Assembly (NCBI GenBank): GCA_017398685.1
Contig: JAFQFH010000027.1
Span: 1 to 64,000 of the forward strand
DNA: 64,000 nucleotides
Reading direction: 5' to 3'
DNA from: Oscillospiraceae bacterium
GTDB lineage: Bacteria > Bacillota > Clostridia > Oscillospirales > Oscillospiraceae
Below the pieces are notes generated by a model that was not told where the DNA came from, ran no database searches, and saw nothing but the letters and a program-made list of their open reading frames with translations. The stretch's first letter is position 1, and every line of letters starts with the position of its first letter. Positions 16,528-25,539 of the stretch are shown piece by piece. The position numbers and the translations under genes are program-made.

Positions 16528-17444
16528 TATCTTCTGCCTCCCTTCTTATCGCGCATAAGGAAGAACACCACAACAGAGCAGGCGGCTATGATAAGGAACA
16601 TTATCATGGAAGCGGCAGCGGCGCGGTTGTACATATAGCTGCCGGAGAAGGCCTGGTTGTAGATGAACATATTGGCGGTGAGTGTTGCGTTGTCCGGCTG
16701 ACCGTTGGCATAGAGCTTGGGAATGTCGTACATGGTCAGACCGCCTATCATGCTGGTGATAAGGGTGTAGATAAGGATAGTCTTCAGATTGGGGATGGTG
16801 ATCTGGAAGAATATCTGTATGTCGTTGGCGCCGTCAATGTCGGCCGCCTCGTAGATTTCGGGATTGATGCCCAGTACGCCGGATATGAGGATTATCATGG
16901 TGTAACCGTACCACATCCAGAACTGGATAAAGGCCACTATCCACTGCTGAGCTGTCTTGCTGACAATGAAGTTGAAGGGTCCTTCGGTTATGCCGGAGGA
17001 TACCAGAAGGTCATTGACAGGGCCCATGGGATAGCCAAAGAAAGCGTTGAAGAGAATTGCCACGGATGCGGCGGTGATGATGTTGGGCATATAGAAAACA
17101 ACCTTGAAGAAGCCCTGTCCCTTGAGGGTGTTGCGGCGGCTGGTGAACCACGCGGTCAACAGCAGAGCCAAGGTCATCTGGGGGATGAAGTTCATCATCC
17201 AGATTTTGAAGGTGTTTTTAAGAGAGGTCTGGAAAGAGGGATTTTTCAGGATGTTCCTGAAATTCTTGAAAAGGTCGTCTACAAGAATGTTCCACTCGGT
17301 ATTGCCCAGACCCTTACAGTCGGTAAAGCCGAGAATGGCGGTATATATGGTGGGGTAGAGGTTAAAGACGATAAATGCCAGGATAAAGGGGATACTGAAA
17401 AGATAACCGTACTTTGCGTAGCTGAAGCTTTGGCGCTGCTTCAT
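16527..17444 (-). CDS. ABC sugar transporter permease, MalF type
   Basis: 305-residue permease. A first helix near residues 14-34 is followed by an extracytoplasmic segment and five further helices; the docking loop EAADIDGANDIQIFFQITIP is clear. AAGGAG lies nine bases before the start. It is separated from its binding protein by about 100 bases that contain a GC-rich hairpin. The likely substrate is a xylan or arabinoxylan fragment, judged only from the GH3 gene downstream. Confidence 0.9.
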   Translation of the reverse strand: MKQRQSFSYAKYGYLFSIPFILAFIVFNLYPTIYTAILGFTDCKGLGNTEWNILVDDLFKNFRNILKNPSFQTSLKNTFKIWMMNFIPQMTLALLLTAWFTSRRNTLKGQGFFKVVFYMPNIITAASVAILFNAFFGYPMGPVNDLLVSSGITEGPFNFIVSKTAQQWIVAFIQFWMWYGYTMIILISGVLGINPEIYEAADIDGANDIQIFFQITIPNLKTILIYTLITSMIGGLTMYDIPKLYANGQPDNATLTANMFIYNQAFSGSYMYNRAAAASMIMFLIIAACSVVVFFLMRDKKGGRR

Positions 17445-17477
17445 CCGAATTCACTCCTTACTGCTAAATTGGAACAA

Positions 17478-17507
17478 GGGGGAGGACAGCAGAGGCCGCC
17501 CTCCCCC
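17478..17507 (-). other. GC-rich hairpin between binding protein and permease
   Basis: GGGGGAGG pairs with CCTCCCCC around a 14-base loop. There is no T tract in the direction of transcription, so partial attenuation or 3'-end protection of the binding-protein message is more likely than full termination. Confidence 0.6.
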
Positions 17508-17545
17508 ATTATTGAGCTATTTGGGGATATTCAGTTCAGAGCGAA

Positions 17546-18895
17546 TTACCACTCAACCTCAACGTCAAGGTTGTCAGCAACGTTCTGCTTGAAGGACTGG
17601 ACAGCATCGTCATAGCTCTTCTCGCCGGCAGTGTACTGACGGACCTGGTCACGCCAGTAGGAGTTGATGGTCTCGTCGTACTGGGTCAGGCACTTGCCGT
17701 TTGCAAACTGGTTTGCAGGAACGAAGATGTCGAACATGTTCTGGCCGCCCAGGAAGTCAAGCTCGCCGTTGGACATTGCCATAACGGTACCGGATGCAAC
17801 GCAGTCCTTGGTGCCGCCTTCGCCGTTGAGGGTGCCGTTGGCCCATGCATACTGCAGGCCGTCCTCAGTGCAGTCGAGGGTGATCCAGTTGATGATCTCG
17901 CCGACAGCTTCCTTGTTGGGAGAAGCGTCATTGGCCAGCAGCCAGGTGCCGCCCCAGAAGAAGCCCACAGGAGGCTCGCAGATTGCCCAGTCGCCGTAGG
18001 TGCCTTCGCCGACAGCAGTGCCGCCGCAGTTGGGAGCGATGGTGTAGTTGATGAGCCATGCAGGACCGAAGAAGCCGAGGATGCCCTGTGCGCCTTCGCC
18101 CTTCATATCAGCAAACCATGCGTCGGTCCAGTCCTGAGTGTCGTTGTGGTAGCCGTTGTCCTTGAGCTGCTTGGACAGATCCAGGAATGCTTCACGCTTG
18201 GGGTCAAGATTCAGAACGCCGTCAACGATCCAGCCTGCGTCGGAGCTGTTCTCAACTGCGTGCCAGAGGTCACCGTCGCCGGAGATGATGCCGTAGCCCT
18301 TCTCCTTCAGCTGTGCTGCTGCTTCATAGAACTTGTCCCAGTTGCCGGTGCCGGCGCCGATTGCCTCAGCGACGACTGCGGGATCGTCAGTGCCGAAAAC
18401 GTCCTTGGCGATGGAGCGGCGGTAGATGAATGCGCCACCGGTGGCCTGGTAGCCGAGAGCGACAACTTCGCCGTCCTCGGGACGGGTGCCGATGTCAACG
18501 GAGTACTGAGCAATGTCGGCCTCTGCGATTGCAGCGTCAACATCTATGCCCAGAGAGGAGTAGGGAGCAGCGTACTTTGCAGCGTCGCCCTGTGCGTACT
18601 TGAGGATGAATGCAGCCTCAGCGCAGTACAGGTCGGGAGCGTCAGCGCCGCCGGCAGCAAGGGCCTGGTCCAGTGCGGGCTGGTACAGACCGTCGGTGGT
18701 GGCGATGATGGTGGTCTTGATTTCGTACTTGTCAGCGAACTCGGGGTTGCGCTCCAGATACTTTTCGATCATGCCGGGTACTTCATCGGTGAAGGACCAG
18801 ATGTTCAGGGTGGTCTTCTCTTCTGCAAATGCTGCGGGAGCAGCCAGAGCGAAGATCATGACCAGAGTCAGCGCGAGAGCCAACAGCTTTTTCAT
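17546..18895 (-). CDS. ABC sugar transporter, solute-binding protein
   Basis: 449-residue extracellular binding protein for the two permeases downstream. The signal peptide MKKLLALALTLVMIFALAAP ends near AFA-EEK; no lipobox cysteine is present. The mature N-terminus TTLNIWSFTDEVPGMIEKYL is typical of family 1 binding proteins. The start at 18895 has a perfect AGGAGG. A longer form starting at a TTG (18967), which has its own AAGGAGG, would put 24 residues before the signal peptide and is less likely. Codon use is highly biased, suggesting strong expression. Confidence 0.9.
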   Translation of the reverse strand: MKKLLALALTLVMIFALAAPAAFAEEKTTLNIWSFTDEVPGMIEKYLERNPEFADKYEIKTTIIATTDGLYQPALDQALAAGGADAPDLYCAEAAFILKYAQGDAAKYAAPYSSLGIDVDAAIAEADIAQYSVDIGTRPEDGEVVALGYQATGGAFIYRRSIAKDVFGTDDPAVVAEAIGAGTGNWDKFYEAAAQLKEKGYGIISGDGDLWHAVENSSDAGWIVDGVLNLDPKREAFLDLSKQLKDNGYHNDTQDWTDAWFADMKGEGAQGILGFFGPAWLINYTIAPNCGGTAVGEGTYGDWAICEPPVGFFWGGTWLLANDASPNKEAVGEIINWITLDCTEDGLQYAWANGTLNGEGGTKDCVASGTVMAMSNGELDFLGGQNMFDIFVPANQFANGKCLTQYDETINSYWRDQVRQYTAGEKSYDDAVQSFKQNVADNLDVEVEW

Positions 18896-18985
18896 GTTTT
18901 TTTCCTCCTGATTTTTTGTTTTGTTCCGGTTGAGCAAGGTTGTTGCCAAACTGATTCGCAACAACAATGCCTCCTTGTACTGTTA

Positions 18986-19015
18986 ATAATAACTCGCTCG
19001 TAAAAAAAAAGTCAA
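18986..19015 (-). promoter_or_regulatory. Sigma-A promoter of the 15-18.9 kb sugar operon
   Basis: On the minus strand TTGACT (19010-19015) and TATTAT (18986-18991) are 18 bases apart, followed by about 90 bases of leader. I see no clear LacI-type operator near it. The remainder of the 306-base gap to the desulfurase holds only that gene's promoter. Confidence 0.65.
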
Positions 19016-19139
19016 TCTTAACTTTGACTTAAAGGGATTATTTGTGGGTTTCGTAGATTATTCAATGCCAGACTTGTCATATCTCACAAAGAGCTGTGGT
19101 ACAAACGAGGGAAGTTAGATTACTGTATAAGCTAACTGC

Positions 19140-19168
19140 TTGAAATGAAACACATTTATCTGTATACT
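19140..19168 (+). promoter_or_regulatory. Sigma-A promoter of the cysteine desulfurase gene
   Basis: TTGAAA (19140-19145) and TATACT (19163-19168) with a 17-base spacer. The box overlaps an in-frame ATG at 19145, which confirms that translation starts later, at 19202. Confidence 0.7.
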
Positions 19169-19201
19169 GTTATCAAACATACATGGAAAGGCAAGAGAGA
19201 A

Positions 19202-20320
19202 ATGATCTACCTTGACTATGCGGCCTCTTCTCCCCCCTATCCTCAGGTTGTGGAAAAGATGAGAGATATAATGTGCACCTCTTACGGCAACGCATCCGGC
19301 ATACATCCCATGGCGGAAAAAAGCCGCCTTATCATCCGGCAGAGCCGCAGAACATTGGCGGAGCTTCTTGAGGTGCAGCCCCAGCAGGTTTTTTTTACTT
19401 CCGGCGCCACCGAGGCCAATAACTGGGCTGTGAAATCGGCAATGGCGGCAGGGGGCAAAAGGCACATGATAATTTTTGCCCCGGAGCACAGCTCTGTTAT
19501 AGCCGCTGCCCGGTATATGGAGGCCCGGGGCTTTGAGCTGACGTGGCTTCGACCGGACGGGGACGGGCTTTTATCCAGCGAAACAGTGGAGAGGGCCATA
19601 AGGCCGGATACGGGGCTTTTGTGTGTGCAGGCGGTCAATAATGAAACGGGCGTAATGCAGGATGTGGAGGCTATGGCTCAGCTTGCACGGAAAAAGGGCA
19701 TACTCTACCACTGTGATGGTGTGCAGAGCTTTGCCCATTGCCAGCAGCCCCTGAAACTTCCGGATTTTGTATCTCTCTCTGCCCACAAGCTGGGCGGCCC
19801 TGCGGGCGTGGGGGCGCTTATTGTGCGTCGGCCTGACCTGATATCGCCCTTTATCCACGGCGGCGGGCAGGAGCTGGGCTACAGGGCCGGTACAGAGAAC
19901 ACAGCGGGTGCAGCGGGCTTTGCCACGGCGGCGGAGCTGGCCTTTGAAGAGAAAGAGCGGGAGCAGACAAGACTTGAGCGGCTTTCGGCGCAGTTTGTCT
20001 CCGCAATGAAGGCGCTGGACGAACGCATAAGGCTCAACGGCGAAAATGCTCCAAGAAGGGCTGGAATATTGAACTTCTTCTTCCCGCAAATCAGCGGAGA
20101 GGAGTTGGTGCTGAGGCTTGCAAGGGCGGATATCTGTGCCTCACCGGGGGCGGCCTGTGCCTCCCGGGATGGAGCACCATCCCATGTGCTCATGGCGATG
20201 GGGCTTTCAAAGGAAGCTGCGGGAAACTCTGTCCGCTTTTCTTTCGGCAGGCTCACAACAGAGGAAGAACTGAAAGAAACCGTGAATGTAATAAGAAAAA
20301 TACTGGGTAAGGGGGAGTAA
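19202..20320 (+). CDS. Cysteine desulfurase, NifS/IscS family
   Basis: 372-residue pyridoxal-phosphate enzyme that takes sulfur from cysteine to form a persulfide for Fe-S clusters or other sulfur acceptors. The cofactor lysine is Lys196 in SAHKLGGP; the catalytic cysteine is Cys319 in ASPGAACAS. The N-terminus MIYLDYAASSPP and the TSGATEANN motif are family hallmarks. It is cytoplasmic. The short active-site region fits the NifS/IscS class rather than SufS. No scaffold protein gene (iscU, nifU) is adjacent; instead a ROK regulator follows, with its ribosome site inside the end of this gene. Confidence 0.9.
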   Translation: MIYLDYAASSPPYPQVVEKMRDIMCTSYGNASGIHPMAEKSRLIIRQSRRTLAELLEVQPQQVFFTSGATEANNWAVKSAMAAGGKRHMIIFAPEHSSVIAAARYMEARGFELTWLRPDGDGLLSSETVERAIRPDTGLLCVQAVNNETGVMQDVEAMAQLARKKGILYHCDGVQSFAHCQQPLKLPDFVSLSAHKLGGPAGVGALIVRRPDLISPFIHGGGQELGYRAGTENTAGAAGFATAAELAFEEKEREQTRLERLSAQFVSAMKALDERIRLNGENAPRRAGILNFFFPQISGEELVLRLARADICASPGAACASRDGAPSHVLMAMGLSKEAAGNSVRFSFGRLTTEEELKETVNVIRKILGKGE

Positions 20321-20323
20321 ATT

Positions 20324-21562
20324 GTGTCGGGCAGTGAATTGAAGCAGGCGGCAGTGCCGTCAACTCTGAAACGTCACAACAGGGAACTGGTACTCAGCTG
20401 CTTTCGGGACAATCAGGAGCACAGCGTAGCAGATGTGGTCAGCCGCACAGGTATAAGCAAACTGACCGTTATGCGGGCTATCCAGTTTTTTTGCGGCAAG
20501 GGTATACTTGTGAGCTCCGGCAAGGGAGAGTCCACCGAGCAGGGCGGCAAGAAGCCGGAGTATTTCCGCTTTGCCCATAAAAAATATCTTCTCAATATAA
20601 TGATGTGGCCTGAAATGCTGGGGCTGACCTTTTTTGATATGAACCTGCGCCCCATATGCCGCAGCAGCTTCCCATGGATAATCCCGGCAAGCCCGGAGCG
20701 GGCCTTTGACTTTGTGCGCAATGAGGCGGCAAGGCTTATGGAGGAGAAGGGAATTGCGGCGGCAGATATCTACGGGGTAAGCCTTTCCACATCGGGCATA
20801 GTGGACTATGAAAATTTAGTGCTCAAATACAGCGTTCACTCTCCGGAGTGGGGCAGTGATATCCCGGTTGGCAGATATCTTGAAAATATATTCGGGCCGG
20901 ACTGCTGCTACTTTGTGGAGAACGCAGGCAAAAGCATAAGCCGCAGTGTTCTCAGTGAGCAGCAGCCGGACAAGCGTATTCTGGTGCTTTTTACCACATG
21001 GGGTTTGTCCGGCGCTTTTATAGAGGGCGGACGCATCCTCAACGGCCGGGACTCCATCATAGGGGAGATAGGACACATGGTGCTTGATCCTTCGGATAAG
21101 GAGCTTTGCAGCTGCGGCAGCTATGGCTGCCTTGAAAGGCTGGTGTCCATCACAAGGCTGAGAAAGCGTATTGCCGCAGACCCGCCGCCCGAGTCCTCGC
21201 CCCTTTCAAAGCTTGCACCTGAGGGCGTGAATTTGCAGCATCTTTTCTTTGCCTCCCGTCAGGAGGACGGCTATGCAAGAGAGTATGTGAGCTATCTTGC
21301 AGGCTGCTTTGCCACGCTTTTGAGAAATGTCTCTCTGGTATTCAACCCTGAGACGGTGGTTTTCGTGGGTGACTACGCTCAGGCGGACGAGTATTTTGAC
21401 CGCTGCATGAAAGAGAAGCTGGAGCAGTTTCACTATCTGGCGGCAGGCGCGGATATTGAGATAAGCTATGACGACCGCTCCCTTTACGAAATGGATGCCA
21501 AAGGCGGCGCTCTGGCTCTGATAAACCACTTCTTCGCCCAGGAAAAGCTATATGAAGATTAA
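20324..21562 (+). CDS. ROK-family (NagC/XylR-like) transcriptional regulator
   Basis: 412-residue regulator with an N-terminal winged helix-turn-helix (about 15-75; VVSRTGISKLTVMRAIQFF) and a ROK sugar-kinase-like domain. The zinc motif CSCGSYGCLE is intact. The phosphate-binding and sugar-binding parts are partly degenerate, so it is more likely a sugar-responsive regulator than an active kinase. GTG is the start; GGGGGAG lies six bases upstream in the last codons of the desulfurase gene, so the two are translationally coupled. Its target genes are not evident. Confidence 0.85.
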   Translation: MSGSELKQAAVPSTLKRHNRELVLSCFRDNQEHSVADVVSRTGISKLTVMRAIQFFCGKGILVSSGKGESTEQGGKKPEYFRFAHKKYLLNIMMWPEMLGLTFFDMNLRPICRSSFPWIIPASPERAFDFVRNEAARLMEEKGIAAADIYGVSLSTSGIVDYENLVLKYSVHSPEWGSDIPVGRYLENIFGPDCCYFVENAGKSISRSVLSEQQPDKRILVLFTTWGLSGAFIEGGRILNGRDSIIGEIGHMVLDPSDKELCSCGSYGCLERLVSITRLRKRIAADPPPESSPLSKLAPEGVNLQHLFFASRQEDGYAREYVSYLAGCFATLLRNVSLVFNPETVVFVGDYAQADEYFDRCMKEKLEQFHYLAAGADIEISYDDRSLYEMDAKGGALALINHFFAQEKLYED

Positions 21563-21601
21563 AATAATCAGCCGGTACATTTTTGCACCGGCTGATTATT
21601 T
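21562..21601 (+). terminator. Terminator of the ROK gene
   Basis: A perfect 15-bp stem (AAATAATCAGCCGGT / ACCGGCTGATTATTT) around a 10-base loop, three bases into the tail of the ROK gene. Nearly the same stem sequence recurs at 21776-21815. Confidence 0.75.
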
Positions 21602-21775
21602 CAGCGTGTCAAAAAAGTCAATTCTGACTTTTTTGCTCACGCTTCAAAACCGCAGAAAAGTTATGTTTCACAAACTTTTCTGCGATAATATATTAAATTC
21701 GAGGCGGGCCTTGCCCCCTCGAGCTCCCCTGCTACTCTGTTGTCTCACATGGAAACACAGTTCTTTGACAGTCTC
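21602..21775. repeat. Block of consecutive hairpins between two copies of one terminator
   Basis: 174 bases with no gene. It holds AGCGTG...CACGCT (21603-21643) enclosing a second stem AAAAAAGTCA / TGACTTTTTT, a 12-bp stem CGCAGAAAAGTT / AACTTTTCTGCG (21651-21684), and a GC-rich imperfect stem near 21700-21722. The block is bounded by near-identical terminator hairpins. It could be a small non-autonomous mobile element or a structured RNA; I cannot tell which from one copy. Confidence 0.5.
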
Positions 21776-21815
21776 AAATAATCAGCCGGTGCAAAAATGC
21801 ACCAGCTGATTATTT
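21776..21815 (-). terminator. Terminator of the polysaccharide operon
   Basis: AAATAATCAGCCGGTGCA pairs with TGCACCAGCTGATTATTT around a very short loop, with one bulge. It lies two bases after the aminotransferase stop and repeats the stem found at 21562-21601. Confidence 0.75.
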
Positions 21816-21816
21816 A

Positions 21817-22917
21817 TTATTCAAGTATGATGCGGCAGATCTCATCCACTTCTTCCACGCTAAGTCCTGCGTACATGGGCAGGGTCAGCACGTTTTCGGA
21901 AAGGCGTTTTGCCACGGGGGTGGCATCCGGGTCAAAACCCTCAAGTCCTTTGTAACAGTCAAAGGAGTTGGTGATGGGGTAGAAATACTTGCGGGCGATG
22001 ATATTTTCTGCTGCAAGCTTTTCAAAGACCTGATCGCGGCTGTATTTGTAGCCGTCGAATATTACGGGGTAGTAGGCATAGTTGGGGCTGACACCCTTCT
22101 GGGGCTGACGCAGCCTGAGCCCCGCTACGCCGGAAAGATGCCCGTCATATCGGTCGGAGGCTATTTTGCGCTTTGCTATTTCCTCGTCCAGATGGCGAAG
22201 ATTGCAAAGGCCCATAGCGGCGCAAAACTCGTTCATCTTGGCGTTGCCGCCTACGTACTGCACACTCTCCGGCCCGTGGATGCCAAAGTTTTTGATGTCG
22301 TTAAGCCTTGTCACAAGCCCGTCGTTTGCGTAGCACAGTGCGCCGCCCTCAATGGTGTTGAAGACCTTTGTGGCGTGGAAGGAGAACATGGACACATCCC
22401 CAAAGCAGCCTGCGTCCACCCCGTCCTTCTTCACGCCGAAGGCGTGGGCCGCGTCGTAGAGAACGTAAAGGCCATGCTTTTTGGCAATGTCGGCAATGGC
22501 ATCGGTATCGCAGAGGCTGCCGTAGACATGGACGGGCATGATGGCAACGGTTTTGTCTGTGATGAGAGACTCTATCTTCGTCACGTCCATGGTATAGTCG
22601 TCCTCGTTCACATCGCAGAACACCGGAGTGCAGCCGCAGCGGACAATGGCGTGGGTAGTGGAGGCGAAGGTGTAGGGAGTGGTTATTATCTCACCCTTGA
22701 GGCTCAAAGCCTCTATCATATTTTCAAGAGCCAGATGTCCGTTGGTGTAGAGCGTCACATGGGGCACGTCCATACGCTCTTCCAGAGCCTTCTGGAGAGC
22801 CTTATGCTTTTCGCCCATGTTGGTGAGCCAGCGGCTTTCCCAGATGGGGGCTATCTCCCGGCAGAATTCTTCAAATTCCGGCAGGGAGGAGCGGGTCACA
22901 TTGATAAGTTTTTCCAT
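21817..22917 (-). CDS. DegT/DnrJ/EryC1/StrS sugar aminotransferase
   Basis: 366-residue pyridoxal-phosphate aminotransferase that converts a nucleotide-linked keto-sugar to an amino-sugar for surface polysaccharide. The cofactor lysine lies in FHATKVFNTIEGG, and DAAHAFG supplies the ring-contact aspartate. The start at 22917 follows AAAGGG; the frame stays open upstream but has no credible start. It is the last gene of a three-gene minus-strand operon behind a flippase and a glycosyltransferase, which supports a role in exopolysaccharide or glycan decoration. Confidence 0.87.
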   Translation of the reverse strand: MEKLINVTRSSLPEFEEFCREIAPIWESRWLTNMGEKHKALQKALEERMDVPHVTLYTNGHLALENMIEALSLKGEIITTPYTFASTTHAIVRCGCTPVFCDVNEDDYTMDVTKIESLITDKTVAIMPVHVYGSLCDTDAIADIAKKHGLYVLYDAAHAFGVKKDGVDAGCFGDVSMFSFHATKVFNTIEGGALCYANDGLVTRLNDIKNFGIHGPESVQYVGGNAKMNEFCAAMGLCNLRHLDEEIAKRKIASDRYDGHLSGVAGLRLRQPQKGVSPNYAYYPVIFDGYKYSRDQVFEKLAAENIIARKYFYPITNSFDCYKGLEGFDPDATPVAKRLSENVLTLPMYAGLSVEEVDEICRIILE

Positions 22918-22936
22918 AGTTTTACCCTTTATATTA

Positions 22937-24379
22937 TCACTTTGCTTTGTGCAAAAGCTTTTTGACGGTGGAGAGAAGGTAGCCGAAGCTGTCCAGCCTG
23001 AAGATGAGTGAGCCCAATACATAAACGCCCACACCGGCCAGAACCTGCAAAGGCAACACCAGCCAGTCGCTCCAGCCCAGCCACTGTATGGGGTAGACGC
23101 AAGCACCCATCAGGCAGGAGAGCAGGATGCTGGGCAGCATATCCCGAAGCTGATGTATATAGGGATAGTCCAGAAGCTTTCTGTTGGGCCAGGCGTTTAT
23201 AAGCTGGGAAACAAGGCTGACAAAAAGGAGGCTCAGCGCCATTGCGTACACGCCGTGGCGCACGGTGAGCGCCAGCACGATAACGCCGATGACCTTCTTT
23301 ATTATCTCAAGGGTCAAAAACAGATCACTTCTGCCCATGGCCTTGATGGCGTTGAGGTTTGCCGTGTGCAGGGGGTAGAAGGCGTAGCTGAAGCAGAAAA
23401 TGCGAAGGTAAGGCACACAGGGCAGCCACTTGTCGGTCAGAAGCAGCCGCACCACAGGCTCGGCGCAGACCGCAAGCCCCATCATAAGGGGCATCATTAT
23501 ATAGCTGCTTATCCTGATGGCCCGGCGGGTCATCTCCCGTACCCGCGCCTTATTGTCCTGCTGGTCGGAGAGGACGGGAAGAAGCACACTGTCAATGGAG
23601 GAATTGATGTTTTCCACCAAAAGCAAAGGCAGGGAGTTGCCCCGGTTATAGTAGGCAAGGTCGGCATCGGTGTAGAATACGGCGATCAGTATCTCTCTGA
23701 GGCGCATATACACCGTTTCCAGAAGGCCGGACACCAGAAGCTTCCAGCCGTAGGACAACAGCGCCCCAAGACGCTTGAAGGAGAACATCAGCCGGGGCCG
23801 CCATTTTACGGTAAGCCACAATATTCCGGTGTTCACCGTCACATTTGCAAGCTGCTGAGCCACCAGCGCCCAGACCCCGTAGCCCATGTAGGCCATGGCA
23901 ATGCCCAAAACTGCGGAGAAAAGCGTGCCGCCAAGGGTGGCGAAGAAAAAGCGCTTGAATTGCAGGGTCTTTGAAACATAGGCCTGCTGCACATTCCTCA
24001 CACCGGAGACGATGATGGTAAGCCCCAGCACCCGTACGATGGCGGTGAGGGCCTCGTCCTTATAAAAGCGGGACAGCAGCGGAGCGCTAAAGTACAGCAG
24101 CACATATATGGCTATGCAGAAAACAAGGTTAAAGTAGAAAACAGAGGAGAAGTCCAGATCATCCGGATCCTTTTTCTGGATGAGGGAGTTGGCCATTCCG
24201 CTGTCCACAAAGACCATGAGGATGCTGGTGATAATCGTGACCTTGGCCACGGTGCCGAAGATCTCCGGCGCCAGAAGCCTTGCCAGCACGATCTGCACCA
24301 CCATGGCCACAAGCTGTGAGCCGCAGCGTTCGAGAAAGCGCCATATCAGATTTGAAACAACACTTTGCCTTTTTTCCAT
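22937..24379 (-). CDS. Polysaccharide flippase (Wzx / RfbX, MOP superfamily)
   Basis: 480-residue integral membrane protein with about 12-14 helices that moves lipid-linked glycan units across the membrane. The N-terminal NLIWRFLERCGSQLVAMVVQIVLARLL region and the AYVSKTLQFKRFF segment are typical of the PST family. GGGAG precedes the start. The gene lies 16 bases after the glycosyltransferase and 19 bases before the aminotransferase, so the three are one operon. The transported glycan is unknown. Confidence 0.88.
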   Translation of the reverse strand: MEKRQSVVSNLIWRFLERCGSQLVAMVVQIVLARLLAPEIFGTVAKVTIITSILMVFVDSGMANSLIQKKDPDDLDFSSVFYFNLVFCIAIYVLLYFSAPLLSRFYKDEALTAIVRVLGLTIIVSGVRNVQQAYVSKTLQFKRFFFATLGGTLFSAVLGIAMAYMGYGVWALVAQQLANVTVNTGILWLTVKWRPRLMFSFKRLGALLSYGWKLLVSGLLETVYMRLREILIAVFYTDADLAYYNRGNSLPLLLVENINSSIDSVLLPVLSDQQDNKARVREMTRRAIRISSYIMMPLMMGLAVCAEPVVRLLLTDKWLPCVPYLRIFCFSYAFYPLHTANLNAIKAMGRSDLFLTLEIIKKVIGVIVLALTVRHGVYAMALSLLFVSLVSQLINAWPNRKLLDYPYIHQLRDMLPSILLSCLMGACVYPIQWLGWSDWLVLPLQVLAGVGVYVLGSLIFRLDSFGYLLSTVKKLLHKAK

Positions 24380-24395
24380 GAAATCTCCCGTAGAC

Positions 24396-25382
24396 TCAGT
24401 CCCCGTAGCCCTGCTTTTTCCGGTAATAACGGTGCAGAGGGGGACAGAGGATTTTAATGAGGGTCTTTATCTTATAAGAAAGGGGCTTTTTTGCGAAAAT
24501 GCCACGGTAGGGGGGCTTTATAAGCTCATTTACCCGGCCGCTGATGTCAAAAAGCTCGTAGCGGCGCTCCAGCATGACGGCTTGGGTGAGCCCTTTCTGC
24601 CCCTCATCCAGATGGGGCAGCAGCTTTTCCATCATGGCAAGCTCGCCCACAATAAACTCCTTGAGCTTTGCATAGTGCTTGTCCAGCTTTGCGCTCCATG
24701 CGGAGGGATTGGAGCTTATCCTGTACACGGACATGACTTTGTCGATAAAATGTATCCGCCCTTCAAGGGCCAGACGCAGGGCAATGGCATAGTCCAGAAA
24801 GCCGTGGTCGGAGGCTGTGTGATAGTAGTCCGGCGGGTCAAGCACAAAGCTGCGCCGGGCAACGATTGAGCTTGTGTGGAAGGATTTGGACATGCCCTGA
24901 ATAACCGTATCAAAGCCCACATCCCTGTCGCCCATATTTTCCGGGAGGAGAGCTGCGTCCGGGAGGCTGCCGTCACAGTAAGTGAGGCTTGTATTGTGGA
25001 CACAGGCAGAGTAGTCCGGGTGGGCATCCAGCCAGTCTGTCTGCTGCTGGAGCTTTGTATCGTCACACCAGCAGTCATCCGCCTCGCAGAAGGCCACATA
25101 GGGAGACTGGGTGCGGCAGTAGAAGGCCTCCTGATAGAGAGCGGCAAGGCCCTTGGAAAAGAGATTTCTCTCCTGAATGATGGGCTTTATTATCTCCGGG
25201 TATTTTTCGGCATAGCTGCGGATTATGGCGGCTGTGCCGTCCGTGGAGCAGTCATCGTTCACCAGAACCTGAAAGGGAAAATCCGTCTTCTGACGGACAA
25301 AGCTTTCCAGAGCTTCGGCAATATATGGCTCATGATTATATGCGGTGCAGAACACCGTTAGTTTGTACTGACGCTCTCCCAT
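24396..25382 (-). CDS. Family 2 glycosyltransferase
   Basis: 328-residue GT-A glycosyltransferase. The nucleotide-sugar site is visible as VFCTAYNHEPYIAEALESF, NDDCSTDGT and the metal-binding CEADDCW. There is no strong membrane helix, only a basic amphipathic C-terminus (KIKTLIKILCPPLHRYYRKK) that may touch the membrane. The ATG at 25382 has AGGAG six bases upstream; an in-frame GTG at 25397 is less likely. It is the first gene of the polysaccharide operon. Donor and acceptor cannot be predicted. Confidence 0.85.
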   Translation of the reverse strand: MGERQYKLTVFCTAYNHEPYIAEALESFVRQKTDFPFQVLVNDDCSTDGTAAIIRSYAEKYPEIIKPIIQERNLFSKGLAALYQEAFYCRTQSPYVAFCEADDCWCDDTKLQQQTDWLDAHPDYSACVHNTSLTYCDGSLPDAALLPENMGDRDVGFDTVIQGMSKSFHTSSIVARRSFVLDPPDYYHTASDHGFLDYAIALRLALEGRIHFIDKVMSVYRISSNPSAWSAKLDKHYAKLKEFIVGELAMMEKLLPHLDEGQKGLTQAVMLERRYELFDISGRVNELIKPPYRGIFAKKPLSYKIKTLIKILCPPLHRYYRKKQGYGD

Positions 25383-25485
25383 AAGTCTCTCCTGCACAAT
25401 TTATCATCATATTATACTCCCAAAGCAAAATCATTTCAATATAAATCGGAATGGAGTAAAAACAGTATGTAGCAAGGAAAATATG

Positions 25486-25494
25486 TGCTATAAT
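25486..25494 (+). promoter_or_regulatory. Extended -10 promoter of the ABC operon
   Basis: TGCTATAAT: a consensus -10 (25489-25494) preceded by the TG of an extended -10. No good -35 is seen. It lies 46 bases before the ATPase start. Confidence 0.6.
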
Positions 25495-25539
25495 AAAAGG
25501 CACAGACACCAACTATTTTCTTAAAAGGACGATGCTGCC

